Positions 19,615-28,370 of a DNA stretch of 64,000 nucleotides are shown piece after piece. The DNA lies in the NCBI RefSeq assembly GCF_900188295.1, contig NZ_FZNM01000003.1:310001-374000 (forward strand). The letters run 5' to 3'. Each line of letters begins with the position of its first letter. The first letter of the stretch is position 1. The notes below the pieces were generated by a model that made no database searches, was not told the origin of the DNA, and saw nothing but the letters and a program-made list of their open reading frames with translations. Source of the DNA: Paracoccus sediminis (lineage in GTDB: Bacteria > Pseudomonadota > Alphaproteobacteria > Rhodobacterales > Rhodobacteraceae). The translations under genes were made by a program, and so were the position numbers.

Positions 19615-20949
19615 TTAGTTCCGCCCAGCCGGGCGGCCCGGCGCGGGGACGCGCAGCGCGGCGGCAAGCGCGGCAAAGCTGTCCCCGACCCCCTGCGTCC
19701 GGCATGTGACCAGATGGTCCAGCTGGGGAAACAGTTTCACGGCCTCGTCCAGCCGCGGGTCCGATCCCGGCGCGTAAAGCCCCGCGCGAATCATCAGTTC
19801 GGATTCGGCATAGGCGCCAAGCGCGGCACGGGCCTTGGCGATCATCCGGTTCTCGTCCTCGTTGGCGGCGTCGGGCAGCGATCGGGACACCGACCGCACC
19901 ACGTCGATAGCCGGAAAACGCCCGCGTTCGGCAATCGTGCGGTCCAGCACCACATGCCCGTCCAGTGTGCCGCGCAGAATGTCGGCCACCGGCTCCTCCA
20001 TGTCCGACCCCGCCACCAGCACGCTGAAGATGCCGGTGATGTCGCCCATCCCTTCAAGGCCCGGCCCGGATCGTTCGGCCAGCGCCATGATGAGGTTGGA
20101 CACCGACGGCGGAAAGCCGCGATAGCTGGGGGGTTCGCCCGCGGACAAGGCGATCTCGCGGTGCGCCTCGGCAAAGCGGGTGATCGAATCGGCCAGAAAC
20201 AGGACATGGCGGCCTTGGTCGCGGAAATGTTCGGCCACCGCCATCGCGGCCCAGGCACAGCGACGCCGGATCAGCGGCGAACGGTCGGAAGTCGCGGCCA
20301 CGATCACGGCCCGTGCCATTCCCTCTGACCCCAGGGTCTTTTCGACGAACTCGCGCAGTTCGCGGCCCCGTTCGCCGATCATGGCAATGACGACGACATC
20401 GGCCTGGACCCCCTTGGCCAGTCCCGACAGCAACGTGGATTTGCCCACACCCGACCCCGCAAACAGGCCGATCCTTTGGCCCCGGACCAAGGGCAGAACG
20501 GTGTCGAAAACCGCAAACCCGGTGGCCAGACGCGCACCCAGCCGCTTGCGGCGCACGGCAGACGGTGCCTCGCGGCGATAAGGGTGCGGATCGCGGCCTT
20601 GGGGCAGCGGACGGCCATCCAGGGGCTGACCCAGCGGGTCGATGATTCGCCCGATCCAGGCGTCACAGGGCGCGATCATGGGCGCGAACAGCAATTCGAC
20701 CTCGGCACCCACCGACAACCCTTCGGCATCGCCTTCGGGCAGCACGTCGGCATGGCGCGGGGCCAAGCCCACGATCTCGCCCGCGACATGGCCTTTCTGC
20801 AAGGAAATCCGCACCCTGTCCCCGACCGAGGCATGGCTGTTCAGCCCCTCGGTCCGAATCAGACCGGCCTGCATCGAATGGACCCTGCCGAAATGCCGGG
20901 TGATGCGCATGTCGGCGATCCGCGCCGCGATGGATGTCGATTGGTCCAT
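19615..20949 (-). CDS. fliI: flagellum-specific ATP synthase FliI
   Basis: A 444-residue ATPase of the flagellar type III export apparatus, homologous to the F1 beta subunit. Walker A GSGVGKST is at residues 165-172. Walker B is in HVLFLADSITRFAEAHREIAL, and MIGERGRELREF is family-typical. It energises unfolding and export of rod, hook and filament proteins at the inner membrane. ATG 20949 follows GGAAGGCGGAC and gives the usual length, although the frame is open much further. It is divergent from flgB; the 85-bp shared region holds a CtrA-like box and a GANTC site. Confidence 0.95.
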   Translation of the reverse strand: MDQSTSIAARIADMRITRHFGRVHSMQAGLIRTEGLNSHASVGDRVRISLQKGHVAGEIVGLAPRHADVLPEGDAEGLSVGAEVELLFAPMIAPCDAWIGRIIDPLGQPLDGRPLPQGRDPHPYRREAPSAVRRKRLGARLATGFAVFDTVLPLVRGQRIGLFAGSGVGKSTLLSGLAKGVQADVVVIAMIGERGRELREFVEKTLGSEGMARAVIVAATSDRSPLIRRRCAWAAMAVAEHFRDQGRHVLFLADSITRFAEAHREIALSAGEPPSYRGFPPSVSNLIMALAERSGPGLEGMGDITGIFSVLVAGSDMEEPVADILRGTLDGHVVLDRTIAERGRFPAIDVVRSVSRSLPDAANEDENRMIAKARAALGAYAESELMIRAGLYAPGSDPRLDEAVKLFPQLDHLVTCRTQGVGDSFAALAAALRVPAPGRPAGRN

Positions 20950-20998
20950 GTCCGCCTTCCGTTTTTTCCAGCCGCAAACGGTTTCTAAACGAATCGCG

Positions 20999-21014
20999 GT
21001 TAAGACCGGGTTAT
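20999..21014 (-). promoter_or_regulatory. CtrA-like box between fliI and flgB
   Basis: On the minus strand the sequence reads ATAA-N7-TTAAC (one mismatch to TTAA-N7-TTAAC), 50 bp upstream of the fliI ATG. A GANTC site (GAATC, 20991-20995) lies 3 bp away. Its edge is only 20 bp from the flgB ATG and abuts the flgB ribosome site, so fliI is the likelier direct target. Confidence 0.55.
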
Positions 21015-21034
21015 CGCCAATGAGGAGAAGCCTC

Positions 21035-21418
21035 ATGTTTGAAAAGATCGAAATGATGCGCATGGCCCGTGCCATGGGCAGCCACGCCAGCCAGCGGCAG
21101 ATCACCGTCGCCCGCAACATCGCCAATGCCGACACCCCAGGTTTCAAGGCCCAGGATCTGCAACCCTTTGCCGACAGCTATCGCGCGGCATCCGAACCCC
21201 TGCGCGCGACCGATGCGCGGCACCTGCAAGTCGCCGACTGGACGGCGTCGTCCCGCCCCGCAACGACCGAAACCGGGGTCTCGCCCAACGGCAATTCCGT
21301 GTCGCTGGAGGAGGAGATGCTGAAGGCGGCCGAGGTCAAGCGCAGCTATGACCTGTCGCTGGGCATCTATCGTTCGGCACTGGATCTGGTGCGCACCAGC
21401 ATCGGCAGGAGGGGATGA
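21035..21418 (+). CDS. flgB: flagellar basal-body rod protein FlgB
   Basis: A 127-residue proximal rod subunit. The axial-protein N-terminal signature QRQITVARNIANADTPGFKAQDL is clear. The C-terminal helix (LKAAEVKRSYDLSLGIYRSAL) forms the paired coiled coil typical of rod subunits. ATG 21035 is preceded by GAGGAGAAGCC. The frame is open for hundreds of bases upstream, but that part overlaps fliI antisense and is not coding. It is the first gene of a tightly packed operon of nine genes; the stop overlaps flgC. Confidence 0.95.
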   Translation: MFEKIEMMRMARAMGSHASQRQITVARNIANADTPGFKAQDLQPFADSYRAASEPLRATDARHLQVADWTASSRPATTETGVSPNGNSVSLEEEMLKAAEVKRSYDLSLGIYRSALDLVRTSIGRRG

Positions 21419-21810
21419 TGGACAAGCCCATATCCGCCCTGCACCTGTCGGCATCGGGGATGCGCGCGCAAAGCGAACGCCTGCGCCATACGGCCGAAAA
21501 CGTCGCCAACGCCGACACCCCCGGTTATCGCCGCAAGCTGGTCACGTTCGAGGAGGCGGTCCGCTTTGGCCGCCCCACCGGAGAGGTCGAGGCATCGAAG
21601 GTGCGGCTGGACCAGAAGGAACTGCCGCGCCTTTACGATCCCTCGCATCCCCTGGCCGACAAGGAAGGCTATTACCTGGGATCCAACGTCGATCTGGTGA
21701 TCGAGATCGCCGATTCCCGCGAGGCGGGCCGCAGCTATGAGGCCAACCTGAAAATGTTCGAGCAGACGCGCCAGATGGGTGCGTCGCTTCTGGAACTTCT
21801 GCGCCGCTAG
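21415..21810 (+). CDS. flgC: flagellar basal-body rod protein FlgC
   Basis: A 131-residue rod subunit. ALHLSASGMRAQSERLRHTAENVANADTPGYRRKL is the conserved N-terminal helix with the ANADTPGY motif shared by rod and hook proteins. The C-terminus (GRSYEANLKMFEQTRQM) forms the matching helix. Its ATG overlaps the flgB TGA, and GGAGGGG precedes it. It polymerises with FlgB, FlgF and FlgG after export across the inner membrane. Confidence 0.95.
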   Translation: MMDKPISALHLSASGMRAQSERLRHTAENVANADTPGYRRKLVTFEEAVRFGRPTGEVEASKVRLDQKELPRLYDPSHPLADKEGYYLGSNVDLVIEIADSREAGRSYEANLKMFEQTRQMGASLLELLRR

Positions 21811-21821
21811 AAAGGCCCGCC

Positions 21822-22106
21822 ATGTTGACAAGCTTGAATGCCGCCAATGCCTATTCCGCCGCCAAGGGTGCCGTGGCGCCCGGCCAGCCAGCCCCAGCCG
21901 TTCAGGCCCTGTCGAACGCCGCCGAGGATTTCGCCGCCGAGATGGGCAAGGTGGATCAGGTCGCGACCGGGACCATGACCGGGCAGATCGAAACCCAACG
22001 CCTGGTCCAGACCCTGGCCGAAGCCGAGGTCGCGATGGAAACCGTTGTCGCCATCCGTGACAAGGTAGTCGAAGCCTATCAGGAAATCCTGCGGATGCCG
22101 GTGTGA
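21822..22106 (+). CDS. fliE: flagellar hook-basal body complex protein FliE
   Basis: A 94-residue protein linking the MS ring to the rod. The body (FAAEMGKVDQVATGTM) and the C-terminal helix (TLAEAEVAMETVVAIRDKVVEAYQEILRMPV) match FliE, which ends this way almost universally. It lies between flgC and fliQ with short gaps. Exported early by the type III apparatus. Confidence 0.95.
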   Translation: MLTSLNAANAYSAAKGAVAPGQPAPAVQALSNAAEDFAAEMGKVDQVATGTMTGQIETQRLVQTLAEAEVAMETVVAIRDKVVEAYQEILRMPV

Positions 22107-22109
22107 TCC

Positions 22110-22376
22110 ATGGATGAAACGCTGCTTTTCGACATGCTGCGCCAAGCCCTGCTGATTTCGGTCCGAATCTCGGCCCCGATGCTGGCGGTGGCGCTGATCG
22201 CGGGCGTCGTGATCGGCCTGTTCCAGGCGCTGACCTCGGTTCAGGAAATGACGCTGACCTTCGTGCCCAAGGTCGGGCTGATGCTGGCCGTCTTCTGGGT
22301 CACGATGAGCTTCATGACGACCGCGCTGTCCGATTTCTATGTGGGGCAGATCATCCCCCTGATCGCGGGGCGCTGA
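22110..22376 (+). CDS. fliQ: flagellar export apparatus protein FliQ
   Basis: An 88-residue integral membrane protein with two hydrophobic helices (LISVRISAPMLAVALIAGVVIGLFQALTSVQE and a second from KVGLMLAVFWVTMSFM). ALTSVQEMTLTFVPK is the FliQ loop signature. It assembles with FliP and FliR into the export gate. It starts 3 bp after fliE ends. Its place inside the rod operon is typical of Rhodobacteraceae. Confidence 0.95.
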   Translation: MDETLLFDMLRQALLISVRISAPMLAVALIAGVVIGLFQALTSVQEMTLTFVPKVGLMLAVFWVTMSFMTTALSDFYVGQIIPLIAGR

Positions 22377-22379
22377 TCC

Positions 22380-23096
22380 ATGGAAAACGCGATCTATGCG
22401 ACCCTGACGCGTCAGTCTGGCCTGATGGCGGAAATGCGGGTGGTGGCCAACAACATCGCCAACGCCAACACCACCGGCTTTCGCCGCGAGGGCGTGATCT
22501 TTGCCGAGCATCTGTCGGCATTGGACCGCAACGGCGATACCCTGTCGATGGCCAATGCCCGCGGGCGGCTGGTCGATCTGGACCAAGGCGTGTTGACCCA
22601 GACTGGCGGCAACTACGACCTTGCGATCGAAGGCGACGGGTTCTTTCTGATTGAAACCCCGGACGGCAACCGCCTGACCCGCGCCGGGGTCTTTCTGCCT
22701 TCGGCCGAAGGCGAATTGATGACCGCCGACGGATTTCGCCTGCTGGACGAGGGCATGGCGCCGATCATCGTGCCCGCCGGCGCCAGCGGCGTGGCGGTGG
22801 GCGCGGACGGCACATTATCCGCGAACGGCGTGGCCTTCGGCAGGATCGGCGTCTTTGCCGCCCCCGAAAACGGGCAGCTGACCTATCAGAGCGGCACGTC
22901 CTTCACGACCGACGCCGCCCCCCAGCCGGTGAACGATGCCCGCATCCGGCAGGGCTTCCTCGAGGAATCGAATGTCGATTCCGTGTTCGAGATCACCCGC
23001 ATGATCGAGGTCCAGCGCGCCTATGAGCTGGGCCAATCCTTCCTTGACCGCGAAGATCAGCGCATCCGCAGCGCGATCACCGGCATGACCCGCTGA
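22380..23096 (+). CDS. flgF: flagellar basal-body rod protein FlgF
   Basis: A 238-residue distal rod component. N-terminal VVANNIANANTTGFRREGV is the axial-protein motif. The central domain includes YDLAIEGDGFFLIETPDGNRLTRAG, and the C-terminus (RMIEVQRAYELGQSFLDREDQRI) supplies the paired helix. Shorter than FlgG, as expected. It starts 3 bp after fliQ and is followed by flgG with an 11-bp gap containing AAAGGACAACC. Confidence 0.95.
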   Translation: MENAIYATLTRQSGLMAEMRVVANNIANANTTGFRREGVIFAEHLSALDRNGDTLSMANARGRLVDLDQGVLTQTGGNYDLAIEGDGFFLIETPDGNRLTRAGVFLPSAEGELMTADGFRLLDEGMAPIIVPAGASGVAVGADGTLSANGVAFGRIGVFAAPENGQLTYQSGTSFTTDAAPQPVNDARIRQGFLEESNVDSVFEITRMIEVQRAYELGQSFLDREDQRIRSAITGMTR

Positions 23097-23107
23097 AAGG
23101 ACAACCG

Positions 23108-23893
23108 ATGAGAGCCTTGCAGATCGCCGCCACCGGCATGAGCGCGCAGCAGACCCGTGTCGAGGTCATCTCGAACAACCTGGCCAACATGTCCACCACC
23201 GGCTACAACGCCCGGCGCGCGGAATTCGCCGACCTGCACTACCAGCAGGCCATGCGCCCCGGCACGGTGACGGCCGCCGACGGCACGGTCATCCCGGCGG
23301 GCGTCCAGCTGGGCCTGGGGGTGCGTCCCACGGCGGTCAGCATCAACCTGCAACAGGGCGCGCTGACCCAGACCGGGGGCGATCTGGATCTGGCCATCGA
23401 CGGCGACGGCTATATCGAGGTGACTCTGCCGTCCGGCATTTCGGCCTTTACCCGCGACGGCGGCCTCAAGCGGTCCCCGGAGGGGCTGATCGTGACCTCG
23501 GACGGCTATCCGGTCGTGCCGGGCATCACCATCCCGGACGACGCGCGCACCATTTCCATCAATGCGGCGGGCGAGGTGTACGCCTATTTCAACGATCAGG
23601 TCGAACCCGAGATGCTGGGCCAGCTGACGCTGGCGGGATTTTCCAACGAAAAGGGCCTGGAGGCGATCGGATCGAACCTGTTTCTGGAAACCGCGGCCTC
23701 GGGGACGCCGCAGGTGACGACACCAGGGCAGGAGGGGCTGGGGACGCTGCGGCAGGGCTATCTCGAGGACAGTTCGGTCGATTCCGTGCGCGAGATCACC
23801 GAACTCATCAAGGCGCAGCGCGGCTATGAACTGAACGCCAAGGTCATCACCGCCGCCGACCAGATGCTGGCGGCCACGACTCAGGTGCGCTGA
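23108..23893 (+). CDS. flgG: flagellar basal-body rod protein FlgG
   Basis: A 261-residue distal rod protein, the usual FlgG length. It begins MRALQIAATGMSAQQTRVEV and carries NNLANMSTTGYNARRAEF, DLDLAIDGDGYIEVTLP, and the conserved C-terminal LIKAQRGYELNAKVITAADQML. It forms the drive shaft that passes through the P and L rings encoded by flgI and flgH nearby. The stop overlaps the flgA start by one base. Confidence 0.97.
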   Translation: MRALQIAATGMSAQQTRVEVISNNLANMSTTGYNARRAEFADLHYQQAMRPGTVTAADGTVIPAGVQLGLGVRPTAVSINLQQGALTQTGGDLDLAIDGDGYIEVTLPSGISAFTRDGGLKRSPEGLIVTSDGYPVVPGITIPDDARTISINAAGEVYAYFNDQVEPEMLGQLTLAGFSNEKGLEAIGSNLFLETAASGTPQVTTPGQEGLGTLRQGYLEDSSVDSVREITELIKAQRGYELNAKVITAADQMLAATTQVR

Positions 23894-24306
23894 TGCGTTG
23901 GCTTGTCTTGGTCCTGGTCCTGTCCCCCTGGCCCGCGCAGGCAGCGGTTCTGGCGGCCGCGCGCACCCTGCCTGCGGGAACGATCATCACGGCGGCGGAT
24001 CTGCGCGCCGTCGATGGCGACCGGCCCGGCCTGTCCGATCCGTCCGAAGCGATCGGGTTGCAGACGCGCATCACCATTCGCGAAGGGCGCCCCCTTCAGG
24101 CCGCGCTGTTGCAGGCGCCCAGACTGATCGCGCGCAACCAGATTCACCCGCTGACCTTCCAACGCGGCCCCCTGCGCATCGTGATCCAGGTTCGTACGCT
24201 GTCGGACGGCGCGGCGGGCGACGTGATCCGCGTCATGAACCTCGAATCCCGCACCTCGATCAGCGCCGTCATCCAGCCCGACGGAAGCCTGCTGGCGACG
24301 AACTGA
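23893..24306 (+). CDS. flgA: flagellar P-ring assembly chaperone FlgA
   Basis: A 137-residue periplasmic protein. A signal peptide (MRWLVLVLVLSPWPAQA) is followed by a short SAF-domain core (LPAGTIITAADLRAVDGDRPG, REGRPLQAALL, VMNLESRTSISAVIQPDGSLLA). FlgA binds FlgI and aids P-ring assembly. It is at the short end for FlgA because the N-terminal domain is abbreviated, which is common in this family of bacteria. Confidence 0.9.
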   Translation: MRWLVLVLVLSPWPAQAAVLAAARTLPAGTIITAADLRAVDGDRPGLSDPSEAIGLQTRITIREGRPLQAALLQAPRLIARNQIHPLTFQRGPLRIVIQVRTLSDGAAGDVIRVMNLESRTSISAVIQPDGSLLATN

Positions 24307-24324
24307 TCCCACAAAGGACATTCC

Positions 24325-25050
24325 ATGAAACCGACCGCCCTGATCTGCCTTGCCTTGGCCGTTTCGGCCTGCGCGCGCGCCGACCATATCGGCAAGCCTC
24401 CCTCGCTGACCTCGCCCCGCAACAGCGAGGAGTTCGTCGCCATGACCAACCCGCCCCTGGAAATCCCGGTCGATTCCGGGCGCCCCGAGGCGGCAGCCTC
24501 CCTGTGGGCGGGCACCACGTCGTCGCTTATCAGCGACCGGCGCGCGGCCACGCGGGGCGACATCCTGACCGTGGTGATCGAGATCGACGACGAGGCGCAG
24601 ATGACCAACACCTCGGGACGCAGCCGCCAGTCGGGCGAAAGCGTCAGCATTCCGCAGATGATCGGCATTCCGCAGCGATTGAACGAAAAGCTGCCCGACG
24701 GCGCCAACTTCGACAATCTGGCCGAGGCCGAATCCTCCTCGACCTACAAGGGCAGCGGCAATATCACCCGCCGCGACAAGCTGACCCTGCGCGTCGCCGC
24801 CACCGTGATCGACAGCCTGCCGAACGGCACCTTGCAGATCGAAGGCACCCAAGAGGTCCGCGTGAACTTCGAGCTTCGCGAACTGACCGTCAGCGGATTC
24901 GTGCGCCCCGCCGACATCGACCGCAGCAACGAGATCGCCTATGATCGGATCGCCGGCGCGCGCATCTCGTACGGCGGACGCGGACAGATCACCGATGTGC
25001 AGCAACCCCGTCTCGGTCAGCAGTTGGCCGACGTGATCCTGCCCTATTGA
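24325..25050 (+). CDS. flgH: flagellar L-ring lipoprotein FlgH
   Basis: A 241-residue outer-membrane lipoprotein forming the L ring. The lipobox is AVSAC at residues 16-20. ATRGDILTVVIEIDDEAQMTN is the classic FlgH block, and LRVAATVIDSLPNGTLQIEGTQEVRVNFELRELTVSG and the end (QQLADVILPY) are conserved. It starts 18 bp after flgA with AAAGGA as ribosome site. Confidence 0.96.
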   Translation: MKPTALICLALAVSACARADHIGKPPSLTSPRNSEEFVAMTNPPLEIPVDSGRPEAAASLWAGTTSSLISDRRAATRGDILTVVIEIDDEAQMTNTSGRSRQSGESVSIPQMIGIPQRLNEKLPDGANFDNLAEAESSSTYKGSGNITRRDKLTLRVAATVIDSLPNGTLQIEGTQEVRVNFELRELTVSGFVRPADIDRSNEIAYDRIAGARISYGGRGQITDVQQPRLGQQLADVILPY

Positions 25051-25058
25051 GGTTGGCC

Positions 25059-25631
25059 ATGAAGAAGATCCTGGCTCTGCTGGTTCCGGCCGTGGCTTTG
25101 GTCGGCGGCGTCGCGGCGGGCGAGATGCTGCGCCCCGCCCCCAGGGGCGGCGACCAGCAGGCCCCTGCGGTTGCAGAGAGCGGCGATTACGCCGAAGCCG
25201 AACCCACCGGCAAGGGCGCCCCTAAGGGCGAATATGCCGAAACCGCATCCGCCGAAGGCGAAGACAAGACAGCCGGCAAGGAGGGGGGCGACTCCGATGC
25301 CGCCGGAGCCGAGGGATGGTTCACCTTTCCGAACCAGTTCTTCGTGCCGATGATGCGCAACGGGGATCTGGGCGCGGTGATGATCCTGACCCTGACGCTG
25401 GAAACGTCGGGGTCGGATCTGCCTGCCTTGAAACAGCAGGAACACCGTCTGCGCGACGCCCTGTTGCGGGAGTTGATGATCCACGCCAACACGGGCGGAT
25501 TCGATGGCAACTTCACGGCGGAATCGCGGCTTGCTCCGCTTCGCGCCCGTCTCTTGAAGGCCGCGGAAGCCAGCACCGACCTGCCCGTCAAGGCCGTCCT
25601 GATCGAGGATATCGTTCGCCAGGATGGCTGA
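25059..25631 (+). CDS. fliL: FliL-like flagellar basal-body-associated protein
   Basis: A 190-residue single-pass membrane protein. One N-terminal helix (ILALLVPAVALVGGVAAG) precedes an Ala/Glu/Gly-rich low-complexity linker (residues about 30-85). The C-terminal FliL-type domain has NQFFVPMMRNGDLGAVMILTLTLE, HRLRDALLRELM and the terminal VLIEDIVRQDG. FliL stabilises stator function around the motor. Identification rests on the C-terminal block and context after flgH; sequence conservation is modest. ATG 25059 is preferred to the in-frame start four codons upstream. Confidence 0.75.
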   Translation: MKKILALLVPAVALVGGVAAGEMLRPAPRGGDQQAPAVAESGDYAEAEPTGKGAPKGEYAETASAEGEDKTAGKEGGDSDAAGAEGWFTFPNQFFVPMMRNGDLGAVMILTLTLETSGSDLPALKQQEHRLRDALLRELMIHANTGGFDGNFTAESRLAPLRARLLKAAEASTDLPVKAVLIEDIVRQDG

Positions 25632-25687
25632 CGGTTGCATCGGACAAGCGGTCAGGGCAGATACCAGCCCTGCCCGACCCCGAGGAC

Positions 25688-26668
25688 ATGCCGGTGGACC
25701 GTCCGCCCCCCCTTGCCCCTGACCATCCCGTGACGATCCTGCTGGCCAGCTTTGACGGCGCGGCCTTCATCGGCGCGCAGCTGGACAGCATCGCCCGACA
25801 GACCTATCGGACCTGGCGGCTGATCGTGTCGGACGACGGATCGGCGGACGCCACCCGTGACATTGTTGCGGGTTTTGCGGCGTCCCGCCCCCCCGGACAG
25901 GTCCGGCTGATCGACGGACCGGGCCGGGGCGCCACGCTGAATTTCCTGCATCTTCTGTCGGTCGCACCCGAGGGGGCGGTCGCCTTTTGCGATCAGGACG
26001 ATGTCTGGTTTCCCGACAAGCTGGCGCGGGCGATGGCGGCGCTGTCGCCTTTCCACGGACCCGCCCATTACGCCGCCCGCACCGTCATCGCGGATGCGGC
26101 CCTGCATCCCGTCGCGGAATCGCGCCACTTCCCACGGCCTCTCGGATTTCGGAATGCCGTGGTGCAGGCAATCATGGCGGGCAATACATCGGTCTTCAAT
26201 GCCAAGGCTGCGGCGATCCTGCGCCGCTGCGCAGGGGATGCGCAGACCGCCGGGATCCCCTCCCACGACTGGTGGGCCTATCAGATCATGGGGGGCGCGG
26301 GCGCCGAGCTGATCCACGACCGACAGCCCGTGCTGCTTTATCGTCAGCATGGCCAGAGCGAGATGGGCCGCAACGACACGATCGCCGCCATGTCGCATCG
26401 GATCGGCAGGCTGCTGGCGGGCGAATACGGCGGCTGGCTGGCCGCCAACCACGCCGCGCTCAGCGCGGTGCGGACGGAACTCTTGCCCGAAAACCGCAGG
26501 ATCCTGGACGGCCTGGGCAAAGCCCTGCATCAAAGGGGGCCGGTGGCGGCGGCGACGATGGCGCGGCTTGGGCTTTACCGCCAGACCCGGCCGGGAACGG
26601 CCGCCTTGTTCGCCGCGGCCCTGATGGGTCGCCTGCGTCAATGCGGACCAAGCAGCCCCAGCAGATAG
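25688..26668 (+). CDS. glycosyltransferase family 2 (rhamnosyltransferase-like)
   Basis: About 326 residues with a GT-A fold. [40 protein letters not shown] is the family 2 N-terminus, [14 protein letters not shown] supplies the DxD-like metal site, and [15 protein letters not shown] follows. The CDQDDVW form is common in rhamnosyl- and related O-antigen transferases. It ends inside the 3' end of the convergent rfbA (31-bp overlap, 26638-26668). It follows the fliL-like gene by 56 bp on the same strand. With the dTDP-rhamnose operon next door, a rhamnosyltransferase is a fair guess; the acceptor is unknown. Confidence 0.85.
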   Translation: MPVDRPPPLAPDHPVTILLASFDGAAFIGAQLDSIARQTYRTWRLIVSDDGSADATRDIVAGFAASRPPGQVRLIDGPGRGATLNFLHLLSVAPEGAVAFCDQDDVWFPDKLARAMAALSPFHGPAHYAARTVIADAALHPVAESRHFPRPLGFRNAVVQAIMAGNTSVFNAKAAAILRRCAGDAQTAGIPSHDWWAYQIMGGAGAELIHDRQPVLLYRQHGQSEMGRNDTIAAMSHRIGRLLAGEYGGWLAANHAALSAVRTELLPENRRILDGLGKALHQRGPVAAATMARLGLYRQTRPGTAALFAAALMGRLRQCGPSSPSR

Positions 26669-27516
26669 CGGCCATAGGAATTCTTCGACAGCTTCTGCGC
26701 CTGGTCGCGCAGTTCATCCCTGGAAATCCATCCGGCCTCGAAGGCGATCTCCTCGGGGCAGCCCGTCTGCAAGCCCTGCCGGTTTTCCAGGGTGCGCACA
26801 AAATTCCCCGCATCCAGCAGGCTGGCATGGGTGCCCGTATCCAGCCAGGCAAATCCGCGGCCCATCTTCTCGACCGTCAGGCTGCCGTCATGAAGATAGG
26901 TCTCCAGAAGCGTCGTGATCTCGAGTTCGCCGCGGCCCGAGGGCTTGACGGACTTGGCGCGGGCCGAGGCCGTGCCGTCCAGGAAATAAAGTCCTGTCAC
27001 CGCGAAATTCGACGGGGGCCGTTCCGGTTTTTCGATGATGGCCCGCACCCGGCCATCGTCCTGGAAATCCACAACGCCATAACGTTCCGGGTCTGACACG
27101 CGATAGCCGAAAACCGTGCCGCCCCCATCGCGCCGGTCGGCGGCCTTCAGAAGCTCCGGCAGACCATGGCCGAAAAAGATGTTGTCGCCCAGCACCATGG
27201 CGGACGGGGCCCCCGCCAGGAAATCTTCGGCAAGCAGATAGGCCTGCGCCAGACCGTCGGGCGATGGCTGGACGATCCATTCGAACCGTACCCCCCACTG
27301 TCCGCCATCCCCCAAAAGCCGCTGGAACTGCGCTTGATCCTCGGGGGTGGTGATGATCGCGATGTCGCGGATCCCCGCCAGCATCAGCACGCTGATCGGG
27401 TAATAGATCATGGGCTTGTCATAAAGCGGCAGCAACTGCTTGGACACGCCCAAGGTGATCGGATAAAGTCGGGTTCCCGATCCGCCCGCCAAAATGATGC
27501 CCTTGCGTCCGGTCAT
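26638..27516 (-). CDS. rfbA: glucose-1-phosphate thymidylyltransferase
   Basis: A 292-residue nucleotidyltransferase making dTDP-glucose from glucose-1-phosphate and dTTP, first step of dTDP-L-rhamnose synthesis. [25 protein letters not shown] is the signature nucleotide-binding loop. [27 protein letters not shown] and the sugar-site EKP motif follow. ATG 27516 gives the normal length. It overlaps rfbD by 4 bp and is last of the four-gene rfbCBDA operon. Confidence 0.97.
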   Translation of the reverse strand: MTGRKGIILAGGSGTRLYPITLGVSKQLLPLYDKPMIYYPISVLMLAGIRDIAIITTPEDQAQFQRLLGDGGQWGVRFEWIVQPSPDGLAQAYLLAEDFLAGAPSAMVLGDNIFFGHGLPELLKAADRRDGGGTVFGYRVSDPERYGVVDFQDDGRVRAIIEKPERPPSNFAVTGLYFLDGTASARAKSVKPSGRGELEITTLLETYLHDGSLTVEKMGRGFAWLDTGTHASLLDAGNFVRTLENRQGLQTGCPEEIAFEAGWISRDELRDQAQKLSKNSYGRYLLGLLGPH

Positions 27517-28370
27517 GATGGGTATCCCAGTTGGTTCAAGACATGGTCCAGATCGGCCCGCCAGTCGGGCCGCGCGATCCCGAAGTCGTGCGCGATTTTC
27601 GAACAATCCAGCCGCGAATTGGCCGGACGCCGTGCCGGGGTCGGATAATCGCTGGCCGGAATGTCTTGAACGGCGCAATCCAGTCGGGCGCGGCAAAAGA
27701 TCGCCCGCGCGAAATCCGCCCAGCTGACGTCCGGGGCCCCGGCGAAATGATACAGCCCGCCCTTCCGGGGGTCGGCCAGCATCTGGCCGGCCATGTCCAG
27801 CAGCGCGGCGGCGATCCGGCCCGCCTCGGTCGGGCCGCCGATCTGGTCGGCGACGACATCGATCCGGTCTCGGTCGGCGCCAAGCCGCAGCATCGTCTTA
27901 ACGAAGTTGCCGCCATCCGGCGAAAACACCCAGGACGTGCGCATCACGACCCACTGGCCGCCCGCCGCCGCGACCTGCCGTTCCCCGTCCCGCTTGGTCT
28001 GGCCGTAGATGCCCAGGGGGGCCGTCGCCGCATCTTCGGTCCGGGAATGATCGCCCCCCCCGTCAAAGACGTAATCTGTCGAGACGTGCAGGAATGGCAC
28101 GCCCAGATCGGCGGCGGCACGAGCCAGCAGGCCGGGGGCCGTGGCGTTCAGCATCGCCGCAGCCGCCACATCGGTTTCCGCCTTGTCCACCGCCGTATAG
28201 GCCGACGCATTGATGATCGCCAGGGGCCGCAGGGCACGGATCCTTTCCATCACCGCCTCGGGCCGCGACAGGTCGGCCTCGGCCCGGCCCCAGAATGCCG
28301 CATCGGGCGCAAGCCGGGCCAGACCCTGTGCAAGCTGCCCGGACTTTCCGAGAACCAGCAGGCCCTTCAT
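27513..28370 (-). CDS. rfbD: dTDP-4-dehydrorhamnose reductase
   Basis: A 285-residue short-chain dehydrogenase/reductase that reduces dTDP-4-keto-L-rhamnose to dTDP-L-rhamnose with NAD(P)[12 protein letters not shown] is the nucleotide-binding loop. The catalytic Tyr/Lys pair is in [11 protein letters not shown], after [13 protein letters not shown] 28370 matches family length. Four-base overlaps with rfbA and rfbB imply translational coupling. Confidence 0.96.
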   Translation of the reverse strand: MKGLLVLGKSGQLAQGLARLAPDAAFWGRAEADLSRPEAVMERIRALRPLAIINASAYTAVDKAETDVAAAAMLNATAPGLLARAAADLGVPFLHVSTDYVFDGGGDHSRTEDAATAPLGIYGQTKRDGERQVAAAGGQWVVMRTSWVFSPDGGNFVKTMLRLGADRDRIDVVADQIGGPTEAGRIAAALLDMAGQMLADPRKGGLYHFAGAPDVSWADFARAIFCRARLDCAVQDIPASDYPTPARRPANSRLDCSKIAHDFGIARPDWRADLDHVLNQLGYPS

